A DNA stretch of 64,000 nucleotides from Chitinophaga arvensicola (GTDB lineage Bacteria > Bacteroidota > Bacteroidia > Chitinophagales > Chitinophagaceae): assembly GCF_900110835.1 (NCBI RefSeq), contig NZ_FOJG01000002.1:3674698-3738697 (forward strand), given 5' to 3'. Under the pieces are notes generated by a model that was not told the origin of the DNA, did no database searches, and saw nothing but the letters and a program-made list of their open reading frames with translations. A program made the translations under genes and the position numbers. Shown here piece after piece: positions 6,081 to 15,800 of this stretch. Position 1 is the first letter of the stretch; every line of letters begins with the position of its first letter.

Positions 6081-6857
6081 CTACTGTTGGGCTTTAAGCA
6101 GATCTGCATGGGTGCAGAAAGTTCCCTGTTGATGCAAAAAACGTAGGAATCCATCCATTTTTTCCTGCATTTTGCCACCGGAAACCCGTTTAATGTAGGA
6201 AGGTAGCGTGTAGGCATTGATATTGCTCAATTCCCATGGGTGGAAATAAAAGGAGAGGTAATTATCTTTCTTCAATACTCTTTTACTGAAATGGCGGGTA
6301 ATCCAGAGGGGCATATTTTTTACGCTCAACCAGAATAAAGGGTATCTGATGAGGGGAGATACGGAGGAAGGGACGATCCAGGTATCCTGTTCTTTGAACA
6401 GCGTTCTGGGCAAATGCCAGTTATTATAACGTCCTGGCAGCCAGGTAGGATTTACGGACGCATCATAGAGGTATCCTGCGGCCTTCAATGCAGCCATGTT
6501 TACCTTCCGGAGACGGGGCATACGGAAGCCCTGAATCTGTTGCCCGCTGATTTCCTGCAGGGCCAGCCGGGAACCTTCCAGATCCGCTTCTGTAAAGGAG
6601 CTGTGATAGTATGCATGAGAGGCGATCTCATGTTTAGCAGCCATCTGCCGGATTAATTCGGGATAGTGCTGTGCCCAATAAGCCGTAACAAAGAAAGTGG
6701 CACGTACATTATACTTGTCAAATAAAGCCAGTGTAGCCTGCAGACCACTTCTGGAAACTTCGAGTTTCTCCTGAAGGGTTACCTGCTGACCGAATTCTTC
6801 CGGGATATCAAATTCCTCTACATCAACACTGATCAATATCCTTTTTGTTGGTTCCAT
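6081..6857 (-). CDS. Polysaccharide deacetylase (NodB-like)
   Basis: The 258-residue cytosolic protein begins with the NodB-fold strand ILISVDVEEFD, carrying the acidic residues of motif 1. The metal-binding His pair follows in HEIASHAYYHSSF (His81 and His85), then GFRMPRL (motif 3 type) and FYFHPWE (motif 5 type). Members remove N-acetyl groups from amino sugars of cell-envelope polymers or lipid-linked intermediates. No signal peptide is present, so it likely acts on a cytosolic or lipid-linked substrate. It follows a family-2 glycosyltransferase with a 6-nt gap, which suggests a two-gene glycan pathway operon. Confidence 0.88.
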   Translation of the reverse strand: MEPTKRILISVDVEEFDIPEEFGQQVTLQEKLEVSRSGLQATLALFDKYNVRATFFVTAYWAQHYPELIRQMAAKHEIASHAYYHSSFTEADLEGSRLALQEISGQQIQGFRMPRLRKVNMAALKAAGYLYDASVNPTWLPGRYNNWHLPRTLFKEQDTWIVPSSVSPLIRYPLFWLSVKNMPLWITRHFSKRVLKKDNYLSFYFHPWELSNINAYTLPSYIKRVSGGKMQEKMDGFLRFLHQQGTFCTHADLLKAQQ

Positions 6858-6863
6858 AAAAAT

Positions 6864-7646
6864 TTAAGCAGCGGATGAGCTGGTGATGATCCTGCAATAA
6901 TTGACTAATTCCTTCATTAAAAGCTTCAGCCGGAAGGAGGAGAATTGAATACCGGGGCGGCATGCTACAGCCAGTGCACCGATCTTAATATGGGGACGCC
7001 TGCCGGCGTTGTATAAAAATTCGCTGTCGTACAGGAAACCGTCGATGCGGGTATTCAGCAATACATTCCGGCCATGGGAATTGAATCCTTTTAAGCCAGC
7101 CTGTGCATCCTTTACTTTCAGGTTCAGTATCATTTTGTTCATAAAGCGGCTGATCCTGGTGATTACCCGGCGTTTGCGGGGTAATTCCCGGAGATAGGCG
7201 GCTCCTCTTTCACCTGCTACCACGTCCAGGCCCTGTACAAGGCTGTTGTATGCTTCCCTGACCGCAGCCACGCCGAATGGGAAATCGAGGTCTGTATATA
7301 CCTGGAAAGCGTGTTGCGAACGTTTTACTCCTTCTCTCACTGCGTAGCCCTTGCCCCGGTTATGGGCATAGCTGACAATGATGATTCCGGGTATAGCGGA
7401 TTCCAGCCAGCTGATATGCTGGGGGGTAAAATTCTTTACGGAACCGTCGTTGACGAGAATCAGCTGAACGGGTACATTTCCAAGAAGGGTGGTCACCTCG
7501 TGGTAATGCCGGATGAGAGATTCCACCCAAGGGCCCGAAGGGTTCCAGCAGGGCAGAATCAAATCCAGACCAGGAGTGAGTTTGATCAAATCTCCTGATG
7601 TATATACCACAGTTGTAGGAGGTGCTTGCAATAACTCTAATGACAT
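6864..7646 (-). CDS. Family 2 glycosyltransferase
   Basis: The 260-residue protein shows the GT-A fold order of family 2: LDLILPCWNPSGPW near the N-terminus, LILVNDGS (Asp67), AHNRGKGYAVREG and TDLDFPF, where Asp119-x-Asp121 is the probable metal-binding DxD. AQAGLKGFNSHG and DGFLYDSEFLY match the later acceptor-side motifs of dolichyl-phosphate-mannose-synthase-like enzymes. There is no C-terminal membrane domain. It is coupled to the deacetylase downstream, so the pair may build and deacetylate a lipid-linked sugar. Donor and acceptor are unknown. Confidence 0.85.
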   Translation of the reverse strand: MSLELLQAPPTTVVYTSGDLIKLTPGLDLILPCWNPSGPWVESLIRHYHEVTTLLGNVPVQLILVNDGSVKNFTPQHISWLESAIPGIIIVSYAHNRGKGYAVREGVKRSQHAFQVYTDLDFPFGVAAVREAYNSLVQGLDVVAGERGAAYLRELPRKRRVITRISRFMNKMILNLKVKDAQAGLKGFNSHGRNVLLNTRIDGFLYDSEFLYNAGRRPHIKIGALAVACRPGIQFSSFRLKLLMKELVNYCRIITSSSAA

Positions 7647-7756
7647 ATGTAATAGCTATCAGTAAATAATACCGGATGAGATGGTTTGTATTCTACTATA
7701 CTGATGACGTGAAAACAGAAGTCCCCCCCTATCGTGAGGATGTAAATAATAAAAAA

Positions 7757-7775
7757 GGTCCTGTAGAACAGGACC
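7757..7775 (-). terminator. Second hairpin terminator downstream of fusA
   Basis: 8-bp stem GGTCCTGT / ACAGGACC with a 3-nt loop, followed on the minus strand by TTTTTTATTATT. It lies 112 nt beyond the first fusA terminator. Confidence 0.8.
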
Positions 7776-7886
7776 CTGGCAGTTAGCAAAAAGTAAATTT
7801 CAGTTGTAGGTTATTGTTGCAATCGAAAATATTGAATATTCTTTTCCTGACAATAGCATGTTCATGTCAGTTAGTCCTAAAAAGCA

Positions 7887-7920
7887 GAAAGGTTGTTCCG
7901 CTTGCGCAGAACAACCTTTC
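7887..7920 (-). terminator. fusA terminator
   Basis: 12-bp stem GAAAGGTTGTTC / GAACAACCTTTC around a GC-rich 10-nt loop, 18 nt after the fusA stop. On the minus strand it is followed by TGCTTTTTAGG. Confidence 0.82.
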
Positions 7921-7938
7921 CGGTATAAAAAGCTATGA

Positions 7939-10083
7939 TTAAGCGTTTACTTTGCCTTTCACTTTTGCTACCACTTCTTCAGCAACGTTGTTCGGAGCCG
8001 GAGCATAGTGGGAGAATTCCATGATAGAGCTTGCGCGACCGGAAGACAGGGAACGCAGCTGAGTTACGTAACCGAACATTTCGCTCAGTGGCACTTTAGC
8101 TTTAATTACCTGAACACCGTTTTTAGAGTCCATACCTTCCAGCATACCACGACGACGGTTCAAGTCACCTGTTACGTCACCCATGTATTGGTCCGGAGTC
8201 AGTACTTCTACTTTCATGATTGGCTCCAGCAATACTGGTTTAGCTTTACGGGCAGCTTCACGGAAGGCTTGTTTAGCGCACAATTCGAATGACATCGCAT
8301 CAGAATCCACCTGGTGGTAAGAACCGTCAAACAGACGAACTCTCAGGTTCACCAGCGGGAAGTTAGCGAGAACACCCTGGTTGAGGGATTGTTCAAAACC
8401 TTTCTGAACAGCAGGAATGAATTCTTTAGGGATGGAACCACCAAAGATATCATTGATGAACTGGAAGGATTTGCCATCGTTTTCTTTCAACCATTCTGCA
8501 TCGGCAGGTCCGATTTCGATCTGGATATCCGCGAATTTACCACGACCACCGGTTTGTTTCTTGAATACCTCACGGTGTTCAACTTTGGTAGTCAGTGCTT
8601 CTTTGTAAGCTACTTGCGGAGCTCCCTGATTTACTTCTACCTTGAACTCGCGACGCATACGGTCAACGATGATTTCGAGGTGAAGCTCACCCATACCTGA
8701 GAGGATAGTCTGACCGGTTTCTTCGTCAGTTTTAGCTTTCAGGGTAGGATCTTCTTCTACCAGTTTAGAGATCGCCAGACCCATTTTATCAACGTCTGCC
8801 TGAGTTTTAGGCTCGATGGCGATGTGGATAACCGGTTCAGGGAAGGTCATAGATTCCAGGATAATCGGTGCTTTTTCATCGCACAGGGTATCACCGGTTT
8901 TGATATCTTTAAAACCAACAGCAGCACCGATATCACCAGCTTCGATGAAATCGATCGGGTTCTGCTTGTTAGCGTGCATCTGCATGATACGGCTGATACG
9001 TTCGTTTTTACCGGTACGGGTGTTCAGTACATAAGAACCCGCATCCAGGTGACCGGAATAAACCCGGAAGAACGCCAGACGACCTACGAAAGGATCGGTT
9101 GCAATTTTGAATGCCAGTGCAGACAGCGGAGCTTTAGCATCTGGTTTACGCTCGATTTCTTCACCAGTGTCAGGGTTGGTACCTTTCACAGCTTCAACAT
9201 CCAGTGGGGAAGGCAGGTAACGGCAAACCGCATCCAGCATCTTCTGTACACCTTTGTTTTTGAAGGAAGAACCGCACATCATCGGGATGATAGCGATATC
9301 GATGGTAGCTTTACGGATAGCTTCGTGGATTTCATCTTCAGAGATAGAGTTAGGATCTTCGAAGAATTTCTCCATCAGGGTGTCATCGTATTCAGCAACT
9401 GCTTCTACGAGTTTAGCTCTCCACTCTTCCGCTTCTGCCACCATATCTTCCGGAATAGGAATTTCCTGGTAGGTAGCACCTTTACCTTCTTCGTCCCAGA
9501 TAATACCTTTCATGGTAATCAGGTCAACTACACCTTTGAAGGTATCTTCGGCACCGATTGGCAGGGTCAAAGGAACGGGGTTAGCACCCAGCATTTCTTT
9601 CACCTGTTTTACCACGTTCAGGAAGTCAGCACCGGAACGGTCCATTTTATTAACGAAACCGATACGGGGTACACGGTAGCGGTTAGCCTGACGCCAAACG
9701 GTTTCAGACTGAGGTTCAACACCGGATACAGCGCAGAACAATGCCACCAGACCATCCAGTACACGCAGGGAACGCTCTACCTCAACGGTAAAGTCCACGT
9801 GACCCGGGGTATCGATGATATTGAATTTATATTGTTTGGTATCAGGTAAGGCTTTACCTTGTAAGGTTGGAAAATTCCAGAAACAAGTGGTTGCCGCAGA
9901 TGTGATGGTAATACCTCTCTCCTGCTCCTGTGCCATCCAGTCCATTGTAGCAGCACCCTCGTGCACTTCTCCAATTTTGTGGGATTTACCTGTATAATAC
10001 AGGATACGTTCTGTGGTAGTGGTTTTACCCGCATCGATGTGCGCCGCAATACCAAAGTTCCTTTGAAATTTTAAGTCTGCCAT
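7939..10083 (-). CDS. fusA: Translation elongation factor G
   Basis: The 714-residue protein is full-length EF-G, the GTPase that drives ribosomal translocation and, with RRF, recycling. The GTP-binding motifs are intact: AHIDAGKTT (residues 14-22), DTPGHVDF and NKMD. Domains II-V follow, with GGRGKFADIQIEI in domain IV and a C-terminal FGYVTQLRSLSSGRASSIMEFSHY. It is normally co-transcribed with rpsL and rpsG, but here it lies 6.8 kb from rpsG with a TAnnTTTG promoter of its own and two terminators. Length and motifs suggest the housekeeping copy. Confidence 0.98.
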   Translation of the reverse strand: MADLKFQRNFGIAAHIDAGKTTTTERILYYTGKSHKIGEVHEGAATMDWMAQEQERGITITSAATTCFWNFPTLQGKALPDTKQYKFNIIDTPGHVDFTVEVERSLRVLDGLVALFCAVSGVEPQSETVWRQANRYRVPRIGFVNKMDRSGADFLNVVKQVKEMLGANPVPLTLPIGAEDTFKGVVDLITMKGIIWDEEGKGATYQEIPIPEDMVAEAEEWRAKLVEAVAEYDDTLMEKFFEDPNSISEDEIHEAIRKATIDIAIIPMMCGSSFKNKGVQKMLDAVCRYLPSPLDVEAVKGTNPDTGEEIERKPDAKAPLSALAFKIATDPFVGRLAFFRVYSGHLDAGSYVLNTRTGKNERISRIMQMHANKQNPIDFIEAGDIGAAVGFKDIKTGDTLCDEKAPIILESMTFPEPVIHIAIEPKTQADVDKMGLAISKLVEEDPTLKAKTDEETGQTILSGMGELHLEIIVDRMRREFKVEVNQGAPQVAYKEALTTKVEHREVFKKQTGGRGKFADIQIEIGPADAEWLKENDGKSFQFINDIFGGSIPKEFIPAVQKGFEQSLNQGVLANFPLVNLRVRLFDGSYHQVDSDAMSFELCAKQAFREAARKAKPVLLEPIMKVEVLTPDQYMGDVTGDLNRRRGMLEGMDSKNGVQVIKAKVPLSEMFGYVTQLRSLSSGRASSIMEFSHYAPAPNNVAEEVVAKVKGKVNA

Positions 10084-10118
10084 AATATTAAAGTGACTAA
10101 ATAATGCAATTTGGGGGG

Positions 10119-10149
10119 CAAAGGTAACTTATTTTTGACAATAAATAAA
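10119..10149 (-). promoter_or_regulatory. Probable fusA promoter
   Basis: A perfect -7 box TACCTTTG (minus strand, 10126-10119) lies 35 nt upstream of the ATG. At the 19-nt spacing the -33 position reads TTTA instead of TTTG. The -7 box and adjoining bases match those of rpsJ and rpsL. Confidence 0.7.
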
Positions 10150-10556
10150 ATGACCAGCTTTTCCAAATTGTTATTTCTTTTTAACAAGCGCGGGCATTTA
10201 TCACATTATATTTAATCCCGATAAATAGATGGGCGAAAACCAATTTTTAGGCGGTATCAACCAGTTGTTTATCAAATTCCACCAAAATTTAAATTACAGT
10301 TTTCCGGGTCCTTAAATTCTTTCAAATTCGTAGCAAATTATAAAAGAATACACCACCCCACGAGTCAGGAGCTAAAAAACGGAGCAAATCATCAGCCAGG
10401 AATCAGTTCCCTTAAAACCCCGATTGTCATGAAGTGAAAACTTTACTCACTGCGCCCATACCCCAGGCAGAGACATTTTCTGTTATACTATCAGTCTTCC
10501 TGTGTAGCGCTGTAGCGATTTTCCTTAAATCATTTACGGATTAACCATATAGAAAT
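10150..10556. other. Divergent intergenic region fusA / T9SS cargo gene
   Basis: About 400 nt between the fusA promoter and the plus-strand secreted-protein gene. I see no ORF and no good hairpin. No consensus promoter for the plus-strand genes is evident. Confidence 0.45.
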
Positions 10557-11063
10557 ATGAAAACAATTGTACGCAGTTGCATTTATGCGCTGGTTCTACT
10601 CCTTTGTACCTGCCTCTCCACGTCGGCCCAGGTAGTGCTGCAACGACAGGTAGTAGCCAATAATGGTGGCAGCGCCATTGTGCAGAACATCCAGATCCAG
10701 TATACGGTGGGTGAACCCATTATTCTGCCGGTTACCAATGGTAAGGTGTTGCTGACCCAGGGATTTCAGCAACCGGAAGAATTTCCCAAACGCGCCCCCG
10801 GTGTAAATCCCCTGAAGAGCTATATGCTCTTCCCAAATCCTGCAGTTACCAGTACCAAAATCCAATTTGAGTTGCTGACCGGTGTGAGTGTCACCATTGA
10901 GGTGATCAACCCGGCAGGGCAAAACATCTATCACCGGTTTATGGAACTGAATGCCGGAAAAAGCACGGTGGTATTGCCGGTCGACCATTTTGCCTCCGGC
11001 ATCTACACTGTGATGCTGAATGTAGGCGGTAATGTATTCTTTGAAAAACTCATTGTGCAATAG
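10557..11063 (+). CDS. Secreted protein with T9SS type A sorting domain
   Basis: The 168-residue protein has a Sec signal peptide (YALVLLLCTCLSTSAQ) and a C-terminal domain from about residue 85: YMLFPNPAVTSTKIQFEL, then a VEVINPAGQ-type strand, ending LPVDHFASGIYTVMLNVGG and KLIVQ. This is the T9SS type A sorting domain, which directs proteins across the outer membrane through the type IX system. The short mature part (about 60 residues) has no known motif. It is first in a plus-strand gene group, 34 nt ahead of porV, an unusual pairing of cargo and translocon component. Confidence 0.85.
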   Translation: MKTIVRSCIYALVLLLCTCLSTSAQVVLQRQVVANNGGSAIVQNIQIQYTVGEPIILPVTNGKVLLTQGFQQPEEFPKRAPGVNPLKSYMLFPNPAVTSTKIQFELLTGVSVTIEVINPAGQNIYHRFMELNAGKSTVVLPVDHFASGIYTVMLNVGGNVFFEKLIVQ

Positions 11064-11097
11064 CACACACACGATCACCCTTTAACTTCATGACATC

Positions 11098-12276
11098 ATG
11101 AAACACGGTTATACAATTATACTTCTCGGAGGTATGTTGACAGCTGGTTTTTCACTCAGTGCCCAGAAAACAACGCAGAAGCCCCCCAATATCGGCGCCA
11201 GTTTCCTGTTGGTCAATCCTGATGCGAGGAGCAGCGGTACAGGCGATGCCACTACCGGCCTTACACCCGACGCCAATTCGCTATTTTCCAATGCCGCCAA
11301 AATCGTATTTGCCGGTGATTGGGGTGTAAGCGCCAACTACTCACCCTGGATGTGGGAACTGAACAATAATAAGTCAAATATGGCTTACGTATCGGGCTAC
11401 AAAACCTGGAATGGTACAGAAGGTATCGGGCTGTCCATGAAATACTTTAATTACGGATCTGTCACTTTCCGGGATGATAACGGTACCGTTTTACAGGATT
11501 ATAATCCTAAAGAATTTGCGATAGATGGTGCCTATGCGAAAAAGCTGGGAAATCATATGTCTCTCGCCCTGGGTATCCGTTACGTACGCAGCCAGCTTGG
11601 CCAGGGTTCATATAATAATTTACAGCAAAAACCGGCATCTGCTGTGGCCGGAGATATCAGTTACTACTATCAGAACAGTGTAGACCGGCTGGACTTCGGC
11701 AACCGCTATTCAGTTGGTATCAGTCTTACGAATATAGGCACCAAATTACAGTACTCCGATGATAACAACCGGAAGAGTTTTCTACCCATGAACCTTCGTA
11801 TCGGTGGCGGCTATACGTTTGTGCACACGCATGAACATGAATTTACGATTACTGCAGATATCAATAAGTTGCTGGTCCCTACGCCCCCCTTATACGCAGT
11901 GGATTCCAACGGTATTGAAACTAGTCAGATTCTGAAAGGAAAAGATCCTGACAGAGGGGTGGTGAATGCTGTTTTTTCCTCGTTCGGAGATGCACCGGGT
12001 GGTTTCCATGAAGAGTTGAGAGAATTCACTATTGGTTCTGGTATCGAATACGCTTACCGGCAGGCATTTTTTGTACGCACAGGTTATTTTTATGAGCATC
12101 CCAATAAAGGTTACCGGCAACATTTCTCTGCGGGTCTGGGTGTGCGCGTATCCAATCTTGCATTGGATATTGCCTACCAGATACCTACCGGAGAATCGCT
12201 GGTACAAAAGAGAACCCTGAAATTCTCGCTTGTTTACAACATCGGTGGTACACGCGATGAACAGCTGTCACAATAA
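11098..12276 (+). CDS. porV: T9SS outer-membrane protein PorV
   Basis: The 392-residue protein has a signal peptide (cleavage near SLSAQK) and the PorV signature: NIGASFLLVNPDARSSGTGD, then ATTGLTPDANSLFSNAAKI, WGVSANYSPW, and KEFAIDGAYAKKLGNHMSLALG followed by IRYVRSQL. PorV (LptO) is a FadL-like barrel that carries T9SS cargo from the translocon to the attachment complex. The C-terminal strands FSAGLGVRVSNLALDIAYQI and LKFSLVYNIGG end a membrane barrel. Its position next to a T9SS cargo gene is consistent. Related FadL-like barrels such as PorQ are less similar at the N-terminal motif. Confidence 0.88.
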   Translation: MKHGYTIILLGGMLTAGFSLSAQKTTQKPPNIGASFLLVNPDARSSGTGDATTGLTPDANSLFSNAAKIVFAGDWGVSANYSPWMWELNNNKSNMAYVSGYKTWNGTEGIGLSMKYFNYGSVTFRDDNGTVLQDYNPKEFAIDGAYAKKLGNHMSLALGIRYVRSQLGQGSYNNLQQKPASAVAGDISYYYQNSVDRLDFGNRYSVGISLTNIGTKLQYSDDNNRKSFLPMNLRIGGGYTFVHTHEHEFTITADINKLLVPTPPLYAVDSNGIETSQILKGKDPDRGVVNAVFSSFGDAPGGFHEELREFTIGSGIEYAYRQAFFVRTGYFYEHPNKGYRQHFSAGLGVRVSNLALDIAYQIPTGESLVQKRTLKFSLVYNIGGTRDEQLSQ

Positions 12277-12343
12277 AATCTATACCTGTCATAACGGTGT
12301 ATTCTCCATATCATTCATTCATGTATCTATAACACTCAATCAT

Positions 12344-12784
12344 ATGAAATCACTGATCCTACTTTTATTTTTTGTCACTGCAGGCCTTATCCCCTTCACG
12401 TATGCACAGCAGCAGGCGGCTTCCAGAAATGATGCTATGAAAGCAAGTACAAATAACACCCTCAAATTGCTGTTTCCTGATTTTGAAAGGGACATTGCAA
12501 ATCTCGAAGCGAAAGAAAAGCATATCAAACCCGATGCTGCTATTATTTCTTCTTCTTTTGAAAGCCGGACGTTTACCAATTATAAAGATCCAGGCGCAGG
12601 AAAGAAAAGTATGGCGCGTTCGCTGAAGTCCGCGCCTGCCGGAGCTGCTGTTCCTTCCAACTTCTCTTCAAAAGAAATGGCCGATAAATTAAAAGCGGCG
12701 CAGGCAGCACACCCGGTTAAACCGGCAGCTATCCCCAATCAGGGCAGTGAAGTAAACAATATACCTGTAAAGAAAAAGAGCTAA
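12344..12784 (+). CDS. Exported protein of unknown function
   Basis: The 146-residue protein starts at ATG 12344, giving a signal peptide MKSLILLLFFVTAGLIPFTY with cleavage near AQQ. An ORF extending upstream overlaps porV and lacks a signal sequence there, so it is not used. The mature part is short, basic, rich in Lys, Ala and Ser, and looks poorly structured, with ISSSFESRTFTNYKDPG as the only distinctive run. It lies 67 nt after porV and 29 nt before the collagen-like gene, so the four genes probably form one unit. No family is recognised. Confidence 0.7.
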   Translation: MKSLILLLFFVTAGLIPFTYAQQQAASRNDAMKASTNNTLKLLFPDFERDIANLEAKEKHIKPDAAIISSSFESRTFTNYKDPGAGKKSMARSLKSAPAGAAVPSNFSSKEMADKLKAAQAAHPVKPAAIPNQGSEVNNIPVKKKS

Positions 12785-12813
12785 GTCCGCTGTAAACTAT
12801 AAAAACAACTATT

Positions 12814-15800
12814 ATGAAAAAGATATTTTACCTGGCAATACTACTCTTTGCGGTATCCTTTCAATCTGCCAGGGCTCAGAGCGGGCTTGCCGGTACCAAT
12901 TACCAGGCGGTGGCGCGTAATACGAATGGCACTGTTCTTAACAACCAGGCGTTGACAGTTCGCTTTTCTGTACTTGGCGGTTCTGCCGCCGGCCCTGTGC
13001 AATACCAGGAAACGCAGGAGGCCACCACCAACAGTGTGGGTTTGTTTACATTACAAATAGGTAAGGGAACTCCATTAACGGGCACTTATAGCGGCGTACC
13101 ATGGGCTAACGCCAACCAATATCTGAAAGTAGAAGTATCTATAAATGGCAGCAACTTCTCTGAGTTGGGTACATCCCAGTTAATGAGTGTGCCTTATGCA
13201 TTATTTGCGGCAAATGGTAATCCGGGGCCGGCAGGTGCGAAGGGAGATGCCGGACCAGCAGGTGCGCCAGGTCCCAAGGGAGATCCGGGGGCGATTGGAC
13301 CAGCAGGTATACCGGGGGTAAAAGGAGATGTGGGACCAGCAGGACCGGTGGGTGCGCAGGGTGTTAAAGGTGATCCGGGAGCAGTAGGACCGGCAGGTGT
13401 ACAAGGCGCCAAAGGTGATGCAGGACCAGCAGGTATCCAGGGTGTAAAGGGGGATCCCGGCGCAGTAGGACCGGCAGGTGTACAAGGTGCGAAAGGTGAT
13501 CCGGGTGCAGTAGGGCCAGCAGGCGTTCAAGGTGCAAAAGGTGATGCAGGTGCAGCAGGACCAATCGGACCTGTGGGACCAGCGGGGATACAAGGTGCAA
13601 AAGGAGATGCTGGTGTAGCAGGACCAATCGGACCTGTGGGACCAGCGGGGATACAAGGTGTAAAAGGTGATGCAGGCGTAGCAGGACCAATCGGACCTGT
13701 GGGGCCAGCGGGGATACAAGGTGCAAAAGGAGATGCTGGTGTAGCAGGACCAATCGGACCTGTGGGACCAGCGGGGATACAAGGTGCAAAAGGAGATGCA
13801 GGCGTAGCAGGACCAATCGGACCTGTGGGACCAACGGGGATACAAGGTGCAAAAGGAGATGCAGGTGTAGCAGGACCAATCGGACCAGCCGGGCCAGCGG
13901 GGATACAAGGTGCAAAAGGAGATGCTGGTGTAGCAGGACCAGCGGGCATACCGGGACCTATTGGTCCGGCAGGTCCGCAGGGTATACAGGGGCCGGCAGG
14001 CAATATCAATGGAATATCTGCAGGTGGGGATTTATCGGGTACCTATCCTAATCCATTGATTGGAAACGGTAAGGTGACACTGGCTAAAATTGCAGCGGGT
14101 GTGATTCCTACAACGCTGCCTCCTAATGGCCCCGCGACCGGGGATCTGAGCGGTAATTATCCGGCACCTACGGTGGCAAAATTACAAGGTAAACCTATCA
14201 GTAATGTGGCGCCGGTAGCGGGTCAGATACTTAAATACGATGGCGCACAATGGTTGGCCGGGCCAGCTTCTGCCGGAGGATTCACCATTCCTTTTGTGAC
14301 CACCGAAAACAACGCTGCTACTCTTTTCAGTATTACAAATGATGGTGATGGCACTTCCGTGGAAGGTGTCAATAATACTACTACTTCCAGCATTGCGGCG
14401 GTACGCGGAATAGTTTCCTCTACTGCACCTGGTGGTTTTTCATCGGCAGTAAGAGGTATCAATAATGGCACCGGTGGATTAGGAATAGGTGTATGGGGCT
14501 CTCAGAACGGCTCTGGCTGGGGAGTGTATGGTGTAACGCCGAATGGTCTTGGCGTGTATGGCAACTCTTCCGCATCAGGCACGGGCGTGTATGCGAATAG
14601 CAATTCCGGCACGGGTTTAACCGCCACCAGTAACAACGGTATACCTGCCAGTATTTCTATTTTCAACAACTCTAATAACAACATTGCTCTTAACGTGAAT
14701 ACTGTTGGTAATGGAGATGTAGTTGCTGTAAGTACTACTGGAAACGGCGATGGTGTAACTTCCAGCAGTGCCGGTGGAACGGGTGTACGTGGCAGCACCG
14801 CTGTGCAAACTGCGGCGGGAGTGATAGGTAGTAATACCGCCAATGGGGAAGCCGTAGTAGGCTTAACTACCAGCGATATTGCAGGTTCCGTGGTGGGCCG
14901 CAATGATGGTGGCGGTTACGGGGTTCGGGGATTTGTGGCTACCAGTACTGCCGGCACCGGTATCGGCGTATATGGCCAGATTGGTATAAATAGCAGTACC
15001 GGTAGCTCCGGACGATTTGAAAATAACAATACGGCCAACTCGGTGGATAACATGGTGGCCTATACGAATAGCCTGGGTGATCCGGGAGATGTTGGTGCAG
15101 GGGCTGCCGGCGCATTCGAGGTAGATAATACTAACTCCGTGGCTCCTGCTGTGAAAGCAAAGGTGAATACCATCTTTGGCAATTTCGGAGCATCCGGCGT
15201 TTATGCTGAATCGGCGGGAACAGGCGGTTCTGCGGGATTATTCTATTCATCCAATACTACTGGTAATGGTAATACCCTGGTAGCTATCAATAATGGTAAT
15301 GGTAAAGGTATTGTGGCCAATGTAAAAAAAGATGGTAACGCGATAGAAGCCAATGTTAATGGCACGGGTAAGGCAATATATGGCTGGGTGCCGAGCTTCG
15401 GTACTGGCCAGGCAGCGGATTTTGAAAACTTCAATGAAACAAATACCAACACTGTAGTTACTGCCAAAACAACTGGTAATGGTACTGCAGGGTATTTTGA
15501 AGTAGATAAAACTCTTGGTACTTCACCGGCAGTGCATGGCAAGGTAAATTCACAGTTTGCCAACTTTGGTACTGCGGGCATTTATGGTGAATCGGCCGGT
15601 ACTGGTGGATTTGGTGGATTATTTTATGCATCGAACACATCGGGAAATGGTCCTGCGCTGGTAGCCATCGCGAAGGGTAATGGGAATGGTATTACTGCCA
15701 ATGCTACCAACGCGGGTGATGGTGTGGAGAGTACCGTAAACGGTACTGGAAACGCATTTTATGGCTGGGTACCCAATTTTGGTACTGGTCGTGCCGGCCG

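Noticed and set aside
8824..9849. 341-codon plus-strand ORF antisense to fusA
   Set aside because: It is a shadow of the highly biased EF-G coding sequence; residue composition is implausible (many Phe, Thr, His) and there is no start context.
13201..13908. Minus-strand ORFs antisense to the collagen-like region
   Set aside because: They mirror the Gly-X-Y repeat codons on the other strand and have no independent features.
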